A stretch of 56,321 nucleotides of DNA from Bryobacterales bacterium (GCA_022824585.1 JAJDZN010000249.1:1-56321), one strand, 5' to 3'; positions 34,243-43,769 are shown, numbered from the stretch's first letter. A program made the numbers and translations. Notes: generated by a model not told the origin, from the sequence alone.

Positions 34243-35460
34243 ATGACAGACCACATCCAACGCCGCTCCGTATTGCAAGGTGCAGCCGCGGGAATCGCCG
34301 CGGGCGCGGCGTTGGCACAGTCCGGGTCCGCCGCGCCGGTCCCGTTCTCCGACGGACTCAAGATCACCAAGCTGGAAACATTCTTGGTCAAGCCGCGCTG
34401 GCTGTTTCTAAAGATGCACACCGATGCCGGCCTAGTCGGCCTAGGGGAGCCCATCGTCGAGGGCCGGGCGAAGACCTGTGCCGAGGCCATCCGCGAGATG
34501 GAGCCGTACCTGTTGGGCAAGGACCCGCGGCGCGTGCAGCATCACTGGCAGGCCCTATATCGGCATGCGTTCTATCGCGGCGGCCCTGTGCTGACTAGCG
34601 CCCTGAGCGGAATCGAGCAGGCGATGTGGGACATAGCCGGGCAGGCGGCCGGGTTGCCGGTGTACGCCATGCTGGGCGGCCCGACACGGGACAGAGTCCG
34701 CCTGTACAAGGGCGGCACCTCGCCGGACACGATCCGGGAGGACATGGCGCAGGGCTTCACCGCGTTCAAGGTCGGGCCGTTCAAGGAGCGCCCGGCCCGG
34801 ATTGTCGAGAACAAGGCCTTTGTCGACAAGGTGGCCGAGGCGTTCCGCGCGTTGCGCGAGGCCGGCGGGGACGAGGTCGATATCGGGATCGATTTCCATG
34901 GTGCGATCAGCCCGCAGACGGCGAAGCTGCTCATCAAGGCTCTAGAGCCATACCAGCCAATGTTCATCGAGGAGCCGGTCAACTGCCAGAACCATGACAT
35001 CATGGCGGAGATCGCTCACGGCACGCACCTGCCCATCGCCACTGGCGAGCGCGTCTTCACCAAGTGGGGATTTCGCGAGGTTCTCGAGAAAGGCGCGGCC
35101 TCCATCCTTCAACCGGATCTGTCGCACTGCGGCGGAATCATGGAGGCTCGCCTGATCGCCGGGATGGCGGAATCGTACTATGCGGCGATGGCTCCGCACA
35201 ATCCGCTGGGGCCAATCGCCACCGCTGTTTGCGTTCACCTCGACGCGTCGATCCCCAACTTCATGTGCCAAGAGTTCCGCTCGCTCGGTGAAGGGTACTT
35301 CAAGGAGCCGCTGCGATTCGACGCCGGCTACGTGCCGCTGCCGACCAAGCCCGGTCTCGGGGTCGAGATCGACGACGAGGCGATCGCGGACAAGATCGAC
35401 CACGATTGGACGAACCCCATGCCGTACGATGCGTTCGACGGCTCTGTAGTGGACTGGTAG
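34243..35460 (+). CDS. Tat-exported enolase-superfamily enzyme, D-galactonate dehydratase-like
   Basis: 405 residues. The Tat leader is IQRRSVLQGAAAGIAAGAALA. The mandelate racemase/GalD site is complete: Asp217-x-His219 (GIDFHGAIS), Glu243 (FIEEPVNCQN), Glu269 (ATGERVFTKWGF), Asp292 in LQPDLSHCGG and His319 (MAPHNPLGP). The order and spacing match galactonate dehydratase DgoD, which makes 2-keto-3-deoxygalactonate, but DgoD is normally cytoplasmic. Related acid-sugar dehydratases cannot be told apart by eye. An aldose 1-epimerase lies 600 bp downstream and a giant TonB-type receptor after it, which fits uptake and periplasmic breakdown of sugars or sugar acids. Confidence 0.87.
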   Translation: MTDHIQRRSVLQGAAAGIAAGAALAQSGSAAPVPFSDGLKITKLETFLVKPRWLFLKMHTDAGLVGLGEPIVEGRAKTCAEAIREMEPYLLGKDPRRVQHHWQALYRHAFYRGGPVLTSALSGIEQAMWDIAGQAAGLPVYAMLGGPTRDRVRLYKGGTSPDTIREDMAQGFTAFKVGPFKERPARIVENKAFVDKVAEAFRALREAGGDEVDIGIDFHGAISPQTAKLLIKALEPYQPMFIEEPVNCQNHDIMAEIAHGTHLPIATGERVFTKWGFREVLEKGAASILQPDLSHCGGIMEARLIAGMAESYYAAMAPHNPLGPIATAVCVHLDASIPNFMCQEFRSLGEGYFKEPLRFDAGYVPLPTKPGLGVEIDDEAIADKIDHDWTNPMPYDAFDGSVVDW

Positions 35461-35611
35461 CGCGGTGCGGGCAGGCAGGGCCGCTTTTTGGTGCAGAACG
35501 AATCGGCGACGGCGCGCGGGAACGACCTGAATTCAGACTAAAGGCTTGCCCGGCAGGGGATTATCGGGTAACGTTAAGGTAGTCAAGCGTTGGCCAGACC
35601 GACCCATCGGT

Positions 35612-35628
35612 TAACATAATCTATGTTA
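35612..35628. promoter_or_regulatory. 17-bp palindrome covering the start codon of the Cys-protein gene
   Basis: TAACATA-ATC-TATGTTA is a perfect 7-bp inverted repeat in AT-rich DNA. The ATG at 35623 is inside its right arm. TTGGCC (35590-35595) lies 16 bp before TAACAT (35612-35617), so the palindrome also overlaps a plausible -10. An octamer palindrome TAACGTTA is at 35569-35576. This is a likely repressor operator. Confidence 0.5.
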
Positions 35629-36027
35629 TCAGAAACTATATTCCGGCGGTTTGCGGTGGTCGGGGCCTTGCTGCTGGCGGTTTCCGCCGTCGCCTCCGCC
35701 GAAGCCATTCGCGGCACGTTGGTTGCTCCGGAGACTGGTAAGGGGCTGCAGCTGGCTATCACGGGCGGCGGCACGGTGGATCTGGAGTTGGACGAGGGCC
35801 TCGAGCTCACCATGCGCGACCCGCAGCTGGCGAAGCGACTGTGGGAGCTGCGCGGCCAACACCACGAGGGCGGCCGATTCGCCGTGGAGAAGATCTTCAC
35901 TGTGAAGGAAGGCGAGTTGCATCGCGTGACGTACTACTGCGAGATCTGCCATATCACGACGCACGAGCCCGGGCTGTGCATGTGCTGCCAGGGCGACACG
36001 GACTTGCGCGAGCTTCCCGGCGAATAG
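35623..36027 (+). CDS. Small secreted protein with a C-terminal Cys cluster
   Basis: 134 residues; not a family I can name. A Sec signal peptide covers about 1-26 (FAVVGALLLAVSAVASA). The middle (about 28-100) is beta-rich and charged. The C-terminus has C106-x2-C109-H110 and then C119-x-C121-C122 (YYCEICHITTHEPGLCMCC), a pattern that could bind zinc, copper or another metal, or form disulfides after export. It is followed by the aldose epimerase 35 bp later, probably in one transcript. A perfect palindrome covers the start codon. Confidence 0.75.
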   Translation: MLSETIFRRFAVVGALLLAVSAVASAEAIRGTLVAPETGKGLQLAITGGGTVDLELDEGLELTMRDPQLAKRLWELRGQHHEGGRFAVEKIFTVKEGELHRVTYYCEICHITTHEPGLCMCCQGDTDLRELPGE

Positions 36028-36062
36028 CGCGGGCGAGGCTGCGGTATTCTGGTCAACCGCTC

Positions 36063-37079
36063 ATGTGCGCCGCATCGCCAGTGACCTATTCCGCCGTACC
36101 AACCACGGCCGACGGTGTCGAGATCGTCCGCCTGCACGGGCCGGACGATGTCGTTGTTTCGATCGCGCCGAAGATCGGAAACAATGCCTATGAGTTCATC
36201 GTCAATGGCAAGAACGCGTTTTGGTTCCCCTTCGCCTCGGTCGCGGAGTTCGCGGCCGCTCCCGAATTGTGCGGCAACCCCCTGCTCGCACCGTGGGCGA
36301 ACCGACTCGACGAGCACGCCTTCTTCGCCGACGGCGTGCGCTACGAGCTGAACCGCGGCATCGGCAACTACCTCACGGATCCGGCCGGGCAACCGATCCA
36401 TGGGCTGCTGCTCTATTCGAGCGCGTGGGAAGTTGCTGAGGCTGGCTCCGACTCGAACTCGGCGTGGGCGACAAGTCGCTTGGAGTTCAGCCGATTCCCC
36501 GCCCTGATGGCGCAGTTCCCGTTTGCCCACAGCATCGCCATGACGTACAGGCTTGCGGGCGCGAGCCTCGAGGTGCGGACTGAAATCGAGAACCAAGGTG
36601 CGGAGCCGATGCCGGTCTCGGTCGGGTTCCATCCGTACTTCCAACTGCACGACAGCCCGCGCGACGAGTGGCGTGTGCATCTGGCGGCGGCCAGCCTGTG
36701 GGATCTGAACGAGCGGTTCACGCCGACTGGCGCTACGTCCCCTGTCACGGACACGTTCCCGGGCGCCGAAGACCTACCGCTGCGGGGCGAATTCCTGGAT
36801 CACGTATTCGGTGACCTGAAGGCCGATTCGGACGGCTGGGCACGATTCAGCGTTTGCGGCGTGGGAGAGCGCCTGACGGTAGCGTACGGGGACGGATACC
36901 TGGTTGCCGTGGTCTACGCGCCGCGCGGCGAGGGACAGCAGTTCCTGTGTTTCGAGCCGATGTCCGGCATCACGAACGCCTTCAACCTGGCGCACCGCGG
37001 GCAGTACGCGCAGCTTCCCGTGGTGCAGCCCGGTGACGTTTGGTCGGGAACGTACCGGATCTCGGTGCGAGGGTTCTGA
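36063..37079 (+). CDS. Aldose 1-epimerase (galactose mutarotase) family protein
   Basis: 338 residues from the ATG at 36063; the longer frame from 35841 overlaps the previous gene in another frame and is not used. The galactose mutarotase-like beta-sandwich is indicated by 'GNPLLAPWANRLDEHAFFADG', the catalytic His in VGFHPYFQLHD and the catalytic Glu in FLCFEPMSG. No signal peptide is seen, so cytoplasmic. It interconverts alpha and beta anomers of sugars. It lies 35 bp behind the Cys-cluster gene and shares a neighbourhood with the galactonate-dehydratase-like enzyme, fitting galactose or related sugar use. It converges on the large receptor gene (83 bp gap). Confidence 0.88.
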   Translation: MCAASPVTYSAVPTTADGVEIVRLHGPDDVVVSIAPKIGNNAYEFIVNGKNAFWFPFASVAEFAAAPELCGNPLLAPWANRLDEHAFFADGVRYELNRGIGNYLTDPAGQPIHGLLLYSSAWEVAEAGSDSNSAWATSRLEFSRFPALMAQFPFAHSIAMTYRLAGASLEVRTEIENQGAEPMPVSVGFHPYFQLHDSPRDEWRVHLAAASLWDLNERFTPTGATSPVTDTFPGAEDLPLRGEFLDHVFGDLKADSDGWARFSVCGVGERLTVAYGDGYLVAVVYAPRGEGQQFLCFEPMSGITNAFNLAHRGQYAQLPVVQPGDVWSGTYRISVRGF

Positions 37080-37162
37080 GCTAACAGAGTCGGCCAGCCA
37101 GCTCGGCGGTCATCATGCTGACGGCCAAGGCCGCGGCCGGCCAGCGTGCCGCGCAAGTTGGG

Positions 37163-40100
37163 TCAGAAGACGAGCTTGGTGAGCATCTGGAACGTTCTGG
37201 GAAACCCCCGGGTTCCGGGAATGCTGCCGAACGTATCGGATCCGTAGACTGTTCTGGGGCCGCGCCAGTTGACTTGATTAAAGATGTTTATGAATTCAAA
37301 CCTCAGGGATAAGTTGATGTTTTCGCGAATCGCCACGCCCTTCTCCAGCGCTACGTCCCAGTTCACCAGCGCCGGGCTGCGGACAGCTTCGGTCGTGTGC
37401 GGCGCCTGGCTCAGCTGCAGGCCATCGGTTGGAACGACGGCCCTTGCAGTCACATATTGGTTCGGATCGCGGGCCGGATCTCCCCCGCCCCCGATTTCGA
37501 CGCTCTGGGGGCGCTGGTGGCTGAAGCCGTAGGCACTGAGCGGATTCTCGTTCTGGGTAATGACGAGCGGAAATCCGCTGCGCAAGATCGTGGCCATGGA
37601 AACTGACCAGCCGGACAGCAGTTTGGAGTCCCCACTCGTTTGGTACATGAAGTTCAAGTTCATCAAGTGCGGCGCATGTAGCCGTGACAGCGAATAGTCG
37701 GACTCCAACACCGGGCACTTGCCTGCTGAACACTCGTCCGGCGTGTTGTAGACCGCGCTGGTCAGGCTCTCCAACAAGGTGTTTGCCTCGTAGATGTTGT
37801 CTCGGTGCCTTGTGTGCGTGTAATTCAGTCGTGCGCCCCAGGCGCGCGCGAAGCGCCGTTCCAGTTCGAATCGAAGTCCGTGGTACATCGACTTGCCCGC
37901 GCTCACGTGACGGGCGTAGACGTTGCGGAAGTGCGGGAACGGCCGCAGCAGCTGGCCTAGCGGCAGAGTCTGCTCTTCTGCAAACGATCCGAAGCGGACG
38001 TCGCCAAAGAAGGGATTCCGGTGGCGCTCGTTGAGCTGGTCGCCCAGAGACAGGTTGTTGTCCGCGAGCTGGTTGATGTTGACAACCGAGTCGAACGTTC
38101 CGCCGATCGGCAGGTTCGTTCCTTCGCTGCCGACATAGCCGACCTTGAGGGCGACCCCGCGGCCGATCTCCCGCTGTAGGTCCAGCGACCATTTCTTGAT
38201 GTATGGAGAATCTCGGTGCTGGTCATTGAAGTAGACATCGCCCCCAATGTTCTGCAGGCGGCCATTCGCGTTCCCCACCGGATCGAGGATCCCGTGGGGA
38301 AACGGATTCGAGGCGGTCGACTCACTCGGCGTGATACCGTCGATGCTGGCCTCGACGTCGGTTACGGCCGTGTATCCGTACGTGCCGGTCTCTGAAGCGC
38401 CGGTGCCTGACGGGATCGCGTACGGCGCCCAGAACACCGCGAAGCCGCCCCGGATGACCGTGGAGGCGTTCAAGGAATAGGCAAAGCCCACGCGCGGGCC
38501 GAGCTTGGCCGCAGGCGGGTTCCATTGATGCGTGGGATTGCCGTCTAGGCCGGCATACATGAGCCCTCCCCTCAAGGGAAAGCCAGCAAGCTGTCCCTCG
38601 AGGCTGGGCGGGGGACCGACCTGCAGGGGAAACGGGCTCTGGCGGTCCCAGCCGACCGCGAAGTCATCCGAGTCTTCTTTCAGGCCCGTTTCGTGTTCGA
38701 TCCTGAGACCGAGGTTCAGCACGAGATCCGGCGAGACCCTCCAATCGTCTTGGAAGAATCCGCCGAAGTAGTCGAGGAAAAGGTCCGCTGGCGCGGCCAG
38801 AGTAGCCGAGCCGCCGTCGGGAATTCCCAGCAGAAGGTCAGCCAGCGCGCTGCCCGAACCAGTGGCTGGATACGCCGGATCGGGGCCTTGGGTGAACTTC
38901 TTGGCAAACCGGAGCACCATTCCGTTGCCGAAGCTGGCCGCGTGCAGCCCGAGCCTGCGCCACTGCCCTCCCCACTTCAGCGTGTGATTACCGACAAACT
39001 GACCGTACGTCCCGCTGATCTCGCGCGACAGCCACTGGACGTCGTTGTTGCTATTTCCCCCCAAGGCATTGCCGTTGTTGCCGAAGTCCGCGACGAAAAT
39101 CTTCGGGAATTGCCCGTCGTAACCGTCCTGTGCGTAGAGCTTGTCCAAGAAGCCGCCGCGAATCCCGAGCTGGGCGCCGAACTGGTCCTTGCCGAACGCA
39201 GGACTGCTCCAGGAGTCGTTGAAGTACGTCTGGCCGTAGCGCACCGTGAAGACCGAATTCGCAGTCGGCAGAGCCGTGGTGTTGATTGCCACGGCATGCA
39301 CGTCCCGGCCGAGTGTCGACGAACCGATCCCGAAGACGGGCCGGGCGTCGGAGTTCAGCAGATCCTGGTAGTGCCCGAAGAGTGGCTCCGTCGACTGGTA
39401 GTACAGGTAGGTTCCAGACAGATGCCAGCGATCGTTGAACGCATGGCTTAGATTCCCCGTGGTCTGGACTGCCCGCACGATCTGGATCCCAGATGTCGAG
39501 ATCTGGCCGCCCGGTCCCAGCGTGGCCAGCAAGCCTGTCAGCGCTGATCCGGCGGGGTCTTTCGAACTCGCCGGGATTCGGCCGTTGGCGAAGGCCGGCC
39601 TACGACCGTCCGCGGCGAGGCTGAACGGGTCGTAGATCGCGTTCCTGCTCTGCGAGAAGTCGCCCGACGCCTCGGCCGGTGTTGGCACGGTAACGGTGGT
39701 GTTGCCGATTGCGTGGTCGGAATACCCCTCGGCCGCGAGCCAGAAGAACATCCGTCCGGCAGAGAGCGGGCCGCCGAATGAGCCCCCGAACAGGTTGTAC
39801 GGAGCGTTTTCGAGATCCCGCTGGCGCAGCAGCCCGCTCTCGAAGTCCTGCTGCTGGAAATAGGCTAGCTTTCTCCAGAAGGTGTTCAGTTCTCCCGGAC
39901 GGAACTGATACAGAGCGCTGCCGGCCCAATCGTTGGTGCCCCGTCTGTGGATCGTATTGAAAACGCCCCCGCCGGTACGGCCCATCTCCGCGTCGTATGT
40001 GTTGGTCTGGACCTTCATCTCTTGGACGGCCTCGAAGACCGGGATGATCACCGAACGGTTGCGCAAGTCAGTCATCGAAACGCCATCGATGGTGTAGTTG

Positions 40101-40810
40101 TTTCCCCTAAGGGGCCCGCCGCCGAGCGACAGCAAAGAGGAGTTCGTTTGGTCGGATTGCTTGACCCAGACCGGGTTCCCTGTGTGCACCACGTTGGGTG
40201 TCGTCACGGCAAGGATGAACACGTTGCGCCCCGGAGATGGCAGGACCTCGATCTGCTTGCGGTCGATCGTCGAGGCAACGGACGCTGTGCCGTTCTCGAT
40301 GAGGGGCGTTTCCGCAGTGACCGTGATGGTTTCTTCGACCCCGCCAACGTTCAACGTGATATCGGAGACCAAGAACGTGGAGATTCCGATGGTCAGTCCT
40401 TCTGCCACGAAGGAACGAAAGCCTTCAAGGTCTGCGCGCAGTGTGTAGACGCCGGGCTGGACGTTCGCGAAAGAATACTCTCCGGCCGCGTTGGACACGG
40501 TCGACCGGGCAACCGCAGTCTCATCATTCACCAACGTCAGCTCTACGTGCGGTATCAGTGCAGCGTTCGGATCCAGCACGATGCCCCGCACTCCACCCTG
40601 GAATGTCTGTGCGAGGGCCCCTAGGCAGCCTGCCAGCACACCCGCCGCCAGACAGGCGGTCATCGCAGCGGCACGCCGGCCGTCGCCCGGTCCGGCGATC
40701 TCGCCAAGGTGCGTTCTAGCGGGCGCCACCGCAGGCTTGCCGGCGCGCGCGTGCAGCGCTGTCTCCCCGGCCAGACGGTCGCAGCACGCCTCTCGACTTC
40801 GCTTTCGCAT
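37163..40810 (-). CDS. Oar-like TonB-dependent receptor (carboxypeptidase-like repeat, plug, barrel)
   Basis: About 1,215 residues. The signal peptide is MTACLAAGVLAGCLGALAQ, which begins about 50 residues after the ATG at 40810; the true start could be the ATG at 40663, and a TTG at 40837 is also in frame. After the signal come a CarboxypepD_reg-like beta domain (GGVRGIVLDPNAALIPHVEL to about GVYTLRADLEGF), a plug (VLPSPGRNVFILAVTTPN; GGGPLRGNNYTIDGVSMTD) and a long beta barrel ending in Phe (FQMLTKLVF). It should import large or sugar-like compounds with TonB. Tandem 20-bp repeats at 40846-40905 lie just upstream. It has the same orientation as the second receptor gene at 41044. Confidence 0.88.
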   Translation of the reverse strand: MRKRSREACCDRLAGETALHARAGKPAVAPARTHLGEIAGPGDGRRAAAMTACLAAGVLAGCLGALAQTFQGGVRGIVLDPNAALIPHVELTLVNDETAVARSTVSNAAGEYSFANVQPGVYTLRADLEGFRSFVAEGLTIGISTFLVSDITLNVGGVEETITVTAETPLIENGTASVASTIDRKQIEVLPSPGRNVFILAVTTPNVVHTGNPVWVKQSDQTNSSLLSLGGGPLRGNNYTIDGVSMTDLRNRSVIIPVFEAVQEMKVQTNTYDAEMGRTGGGVFNTIHRRGTNDWAGSALYQFRPGELNTFWRKLAYFQQQDFESGLLRQRDLENAPYNLFGGSFGGPLSAGRMFFWLAAEGYSDHAIGNTTVTVPTPAEASGDFSQSRNAIYDPFSLAADGRRPAFANGRIPASSKDPAGSALTGLLATLGPGGQISTSGIQIVRAVQTTGNLSHAFNDRWHLSGTYLYYQSTEPLFGHYQDLLNSDARPVFGIGSSTLGRDVHAVAINTTALPTANSVFTVRYGQTYFNDSWSSPAFGKDQFGAQLGIRGGFLDKLYAQDGYDGQFPKIFVADFGNNGNALGGNSNNDVQWLSREISGTYGQFVGNHTLKWGGQWRRLGLHAASFGNGMVLRFAKKFTQGPDPAYPATGSGSALADLLLGIPDGGSATLAAPADLFLDYFGGFFQDDWRVSPDLVLNLGLRIEHETGLKEDSDDFAVGWDRQSPFPLQVGPPPSLEGQLAGFPLRGGLMYAGLDGNPTHQWNPPAAKLGPRVGFAYSLNASTVIRGGFAVFWAPYAIPSGTGASETGTYGYTAVTDVEASIDGITPSESTASNPFPHGILDPVGNANGRLQNIGGDVYFNDQHRDSPYIKKWSLDLQREIGRGVALKVGYVGSEGTNLPIGGTFDSVVNINQLADNNLSLGDQLNERHRNPFFGDVRFGSFAEEQTLPLGQLLRPFPHFRNVYARHVSAGKSMYHGLRFELERRFARAWGARLNYTHTRHRDNIYEANTLLESLTSAVYNTPDECSAGKCPVLESDYSLSRLHAPHLMNLNFMYQTSGDSKLLSGWSVSMATILRSGFPLVITQNENPLSAYGFSHQRPQSVEIGGGGDPARDPNQYVTARAVVPTDGLQLSQAPHTTEAVRSPALVNWDVALEKGVAIRENINLSLRFEFINIFNQVNWRGPRTVYGSDTFGSIPGTRGFPRTFQMLTKLVF

Positions 40811-40845
40811 GCTTTGGGAACGCTTGTCTCGGGACAACTCTCCAG

Positions 40846-40905
40846 CTTACAGTTCCACTATTCGCCTTACAGAGCCACTATTCAGCTTACAGTCGTTACA
40901 GTCGG
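40846..40905 (-). repeat. Three tandem 20-bp repeats upstream of a TonB receptor gene
   Basis: Read on the plus strand, units start at 40846, 40866 and 40886, each beginning CTTACAG; the first two share CTTACAGnnCCACTATTC and the third diverges after CTTACAG. Inside the third unit, TTACAGTCG occurs twice in direct succession (40888-40896, 40897-40905). A period of about two helical turns puts all copies on one face of the DNA, as expected for a regulator-binding array. The array is 36 bp upstream of the ATG at 40810. Confidence 0.6.
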
Positions 40906-41043
40906 GCGCTAGATGGAACTTGCCGAAGACTGCCTTGCCACAACTGAGCCCGTGGAAGCGTCGCATCCGCTCGGGTCCCGCAGATGGACCGGGCCCAACG
41001 CGCAGATTGGACAGAGGCTGCTTCCCCGCCCTGGCGGGCGCGC

Positions 41044-43749
41044 TCAAAACTCGACGCGCAGCGTAAAGCGGAAGGCGCGGCCATCGTTGAGGGTGTTCGT
41101 GATGGCGCCGAACGTCCGCGAAGCCATGTTGATGTCCGGCTCGGCGAATTGCGGGTGGTTGAGAGCGTTGAGCGACTCCGCGCGAAACAGCAAGGATCTC
41201 TGTTTGTCCAACAGGATCCGTCGCGAGAGTGCCATGTTGACGTTCCAGACACTGTCCTTGCGGAATGTGTTACGCCCCAAGTCCCCGCCCAGATCGGTAG
41301 GCTGGATGAACTCGAAGGCGCTCGCGGGCAGAGCCGCCTTAGATCGGTCGGGGTGGTTCACGACACGACCGAGAATCGATGGATCCAAGACGTTCGGCCT
41401 GTCGCTGCCCGCGCCATCCACGTTGCCAACCCCCGGCGAGTCTGATCCCGAACGAATCCCGAAGGGAGTGCCGGATTTCCAAAGCACAACCGCGCTCAGC
41501 TGCCATCCGCCGAAGACCGAGCGCACTCCAGGCGGGAGGCGGCGCCGGCCGGGCACCGCATAGCTGAGCCGAAGCAACGTCGCGTGCGGCTGGTCGTAAT
41601 CGCTCACGCCCTTCATGTAGCCCCAGGCGTCGAATTCCGTGGGACTGCGCGCCAGGCGCCCGTCGCGGCCCGTCGCGGTGTTCGTGTAGTTGGCGCCTAG
41701 GTCGATCGCCTTGCTCCACCAATAGGACGCGTCGAGGTTCAAGCCGGCCCAGCTGGGCACTCGTAGCGCAACCTTGGCAGCGTCGAAGTAGCCGATCGAA
41801 CCGTTGAGGACGTGCAGCACATCGAAGTAGCGCGGATCCGGACGCCTCTGGTTGATGGTGCGCGTGATTTGGGCGATGCCGGGAGTTGGGTGCGCCCGGT
41901 TCGTGTAGCGCTGGTTGAGCAGGCGATGCGACCGACTACCGACGTAGCCGAGATCCAGCGTCCAGTCACGCCTCGGCTCGAAGGCCCACGACAGGTTGTA
42001 CTGGTGGGAGTATGGCGTGGACAGTTCGGGGTCCAGGTGGTAGCGGTCGCTCCGCGCTGTCGGGTTCAGGTCGGCAGGGGAGAACTCGCGCAGGGGATCG
42101 ATGAGATCCGGCGCATTGACCGACACCGACAGGACGCCCGGAGTGTTGAAGCGCGACTGCATGAACGTGGCGTTGAACAACTGGCCGTAGTGCAAGCCGT
42201 ACGCGCCGCGCAACACGCCCCAGCGGCCGCTAGGCTTGTAGGCGAAGCCCAGCGAGGGGGCGAGATTGTTCAAATCGGCGTCGTAAGGGATCTCACTTAG
42301 GGCATTGATCTCGCTGGGGCTGCCGACCGGTTCGTACCGCAGGCCCAGCTCCAGCGTGAACGCGGGGGTAATTTTCCAGTGATCCTGGAGGTATAGCACC
42401 AGAGAATCGTTGCGAAAGCCGCGGTGGGCGTTGCCGATCGCAAAGCGGTACTGGCTAGCCGCCCCCGCCAGTAGATTCTCTACAGCGTTTCTTCCGAAGT
42501 CCGCGCGGAAGCTGAACGTGCCGCGGTGGTTGTTGCTCTCGAATCCGTTCACCTGCTTGCGTAGAGCCTCGGCTCCAACGACAAGGTTGTGGCTGCCGGT
42601 GTTCCTTGCCAGCCGCGCACCATAGCGAAACAGGTTCTGCGCCCGGTCGATCGGCATGCTGCTGCTGGGCCCAATCGATTGCAAGATTCTACTGAACAGG
42701 AAGAATGGCCCTAGGGAGGTTTCTTCGGGCACGAGCAGCGAGCCGATTCGCTCGAAGCCGGCCGTCACGTCCGTCGTCGTGTGCGGACTCCATGCGCGGT
42801 TCCAAGTCACTCGGGCGTTGTGATTCTTGGTGGTGGTGTCAGGATTCTGCCCGCCCACTAGCTGGAATGCCTCGACATGCTGCAGCGTGACATTGTATTG
42901 CAGCGTTAACCTATTGCTTCCCAAGGCGTTATCCAATACTGCATTGACGCGATCATTGTGGATCTTCTGCGGCGCGTTCGTATTCAATGCGCGGGCATTG
43001 ATGTCGGTTCGGTTGGGCAGCTCCTCGGGGTATGCACCCAGCACCCGCTGGACGAGCGCCAGCTTGGCGGGATCGGTGGTGGTTGGGGTTCGTTCGTCCG
43101 CGGCGGGGACAAGGACGTTGCCGTTGACCTGTCCCAGCAGTCTGCGCTGGCTCATTTGCAGCGTCAGCGCCGACCGCTTGCCCAGAGGGGCGCCAAAGTT
43201 GACGCCGTAGTCATTCGTCCGTGCCGGGCGGACGTTGCCAACCTGGAAGAACGACCGCGCCGACAGGGCGCTGTTCTGGTGGCTCCAGAACAACTCGGCC
43301 CGCGGCCGCCCCTGGGGTGCACTCCGCTGGTGGAGGCTCGGCTTGGGCGAGCCGCCGTACTCCAGTCCGAAGAACGACTGTTCGGCGGCGAAACTCTCGA
43401 CGATCGTCGCAGTGGCGCCCATGCGCCGCAACAGTTCTTTCAGCACGTTGTTGTCGATCAGCGTCAGCCGCACGTTCTCGTTGCGGCGAGCCTCGCCGGA
43501 CTCGCTGTCGAGCTCCCCGAGCAGATTGAGGCGCGTCCGCTCGCCCGTGTCCGCGTCGCCAGCCAGGCCAGATGCATCGCCGTCGCCCGAGCCCTCGACA
43601 GGAGGGGTGGCGACTAAACCTGTGGCAGCCGCATCTTCGGACTGCACGTCAAGTTTCGGGGCGTCGGCTTCTTGCCCGAAGCACAAGGCCGCGAACGCAA
43701 GGTACACGAGGCTCGAGACGGAAAAATATGAGGGGCAGCGCACGAGCAT
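41044..43749 (-). CDS. TonB-receptor-type outer-membrane barrel with an atypical N-terminus
   Basis: About 901 residues from the ATG at 43749, followed by a signal peptide (SSLVYLAFAALCFGQ). Unlike the other two receptors, I see no carboxypeptidase-like repeat and no standard plug (no VLPLxGR or GxxxRGNxxxIDG motif). Instead about 90 residues of acidic linker and a NLLGELDSESGEARRNENV ... DNNVLKELLRRMGATATIV segment lead to barrel-like repeats starting at about residue 150 (ARSFFQVGNVRPARTNDYGV). The C-terminus ends in Phe (RAFRFTLRVEF). It is divergent from the second Tat enolase-superfamily gene with only 49 bp between starts. It may need a partner for gating. Confidence 0.8.
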   Translation of the reverse strand: MLVRCPSYFSVSSLVYLAFAALCFGQEADAPKLDVQSEDAAATGLVATPPVEGSGDGDASGLAGDADTGERTRLNLLGELDSESGEARRNENVRLTLIDNNVLKELLRRMGATATIVESFAAEQSFFGLEYGGSPKPSLHQRSAPQGRPRAELFWSHQNSALSARSFFQVGNVRPARTNDYGVNFGAPLGKRSALTLQMSQRRLLGQVNGNVLVPAADERTPTTTDPAKLALVQRVLGAYPEELPNRTDINARALNTNAPQKIHNDRVNAVLDNALGSNRLTLQYNVTLQHVEAFQLVGGQNPDTTTKNHNARVTWNRAWSPHTTTDVTAGFERIGSLLVPEETSLGPFFLFSRILQSIGPSSSMPIDRAQNLFRYGARLARNTGSHNLVVGAEALRKQVNGFESNNHRGTFSFRADFGRNAVENLLAGAASQYRFAIGNAHRGFRNDSLVLYLQDHWKITPAFTLELGLRYEPVGSPSEINALSEIPYDADLNNLAPSLGFAYKPSGRWGVLRGAYGLHYGQLFNATFMQSRFNTPGVLSVSVNAPDLIDPLREFSPADLNPTARSDRYHLDPELSTPYSHQYNLSWAFEPRRDWTLDLGYVGSRSHRLLNQRYTNRAHPTPGIAQITRTINQRRPDPRYFDVLHVLNGSIGYFDAAKVALRVPSWAGLNLDASYWWSKAIDLGANYTNTATGRDGRLARSPTEFDAWGYMKGVSDYDQPHATLLRLSYAVPGRRRLPPGVRSVFGGWQLSAVVLWKSGTPFGIRSGSDSPGVGNVDGAGSDRPNVLDPSILGRVVNHPDRSKAALPASAFEFIQPTDLGGDLGRNTFRKDSVWNVNMALSRRILLDKQRSLLFRAESLNALNHPQFAEPDINMASRTFGAITNTLNDGRAFRFTLRVEF

Positions 43750-43769
43750 GTCCAATGCAGTCCTCGAAG

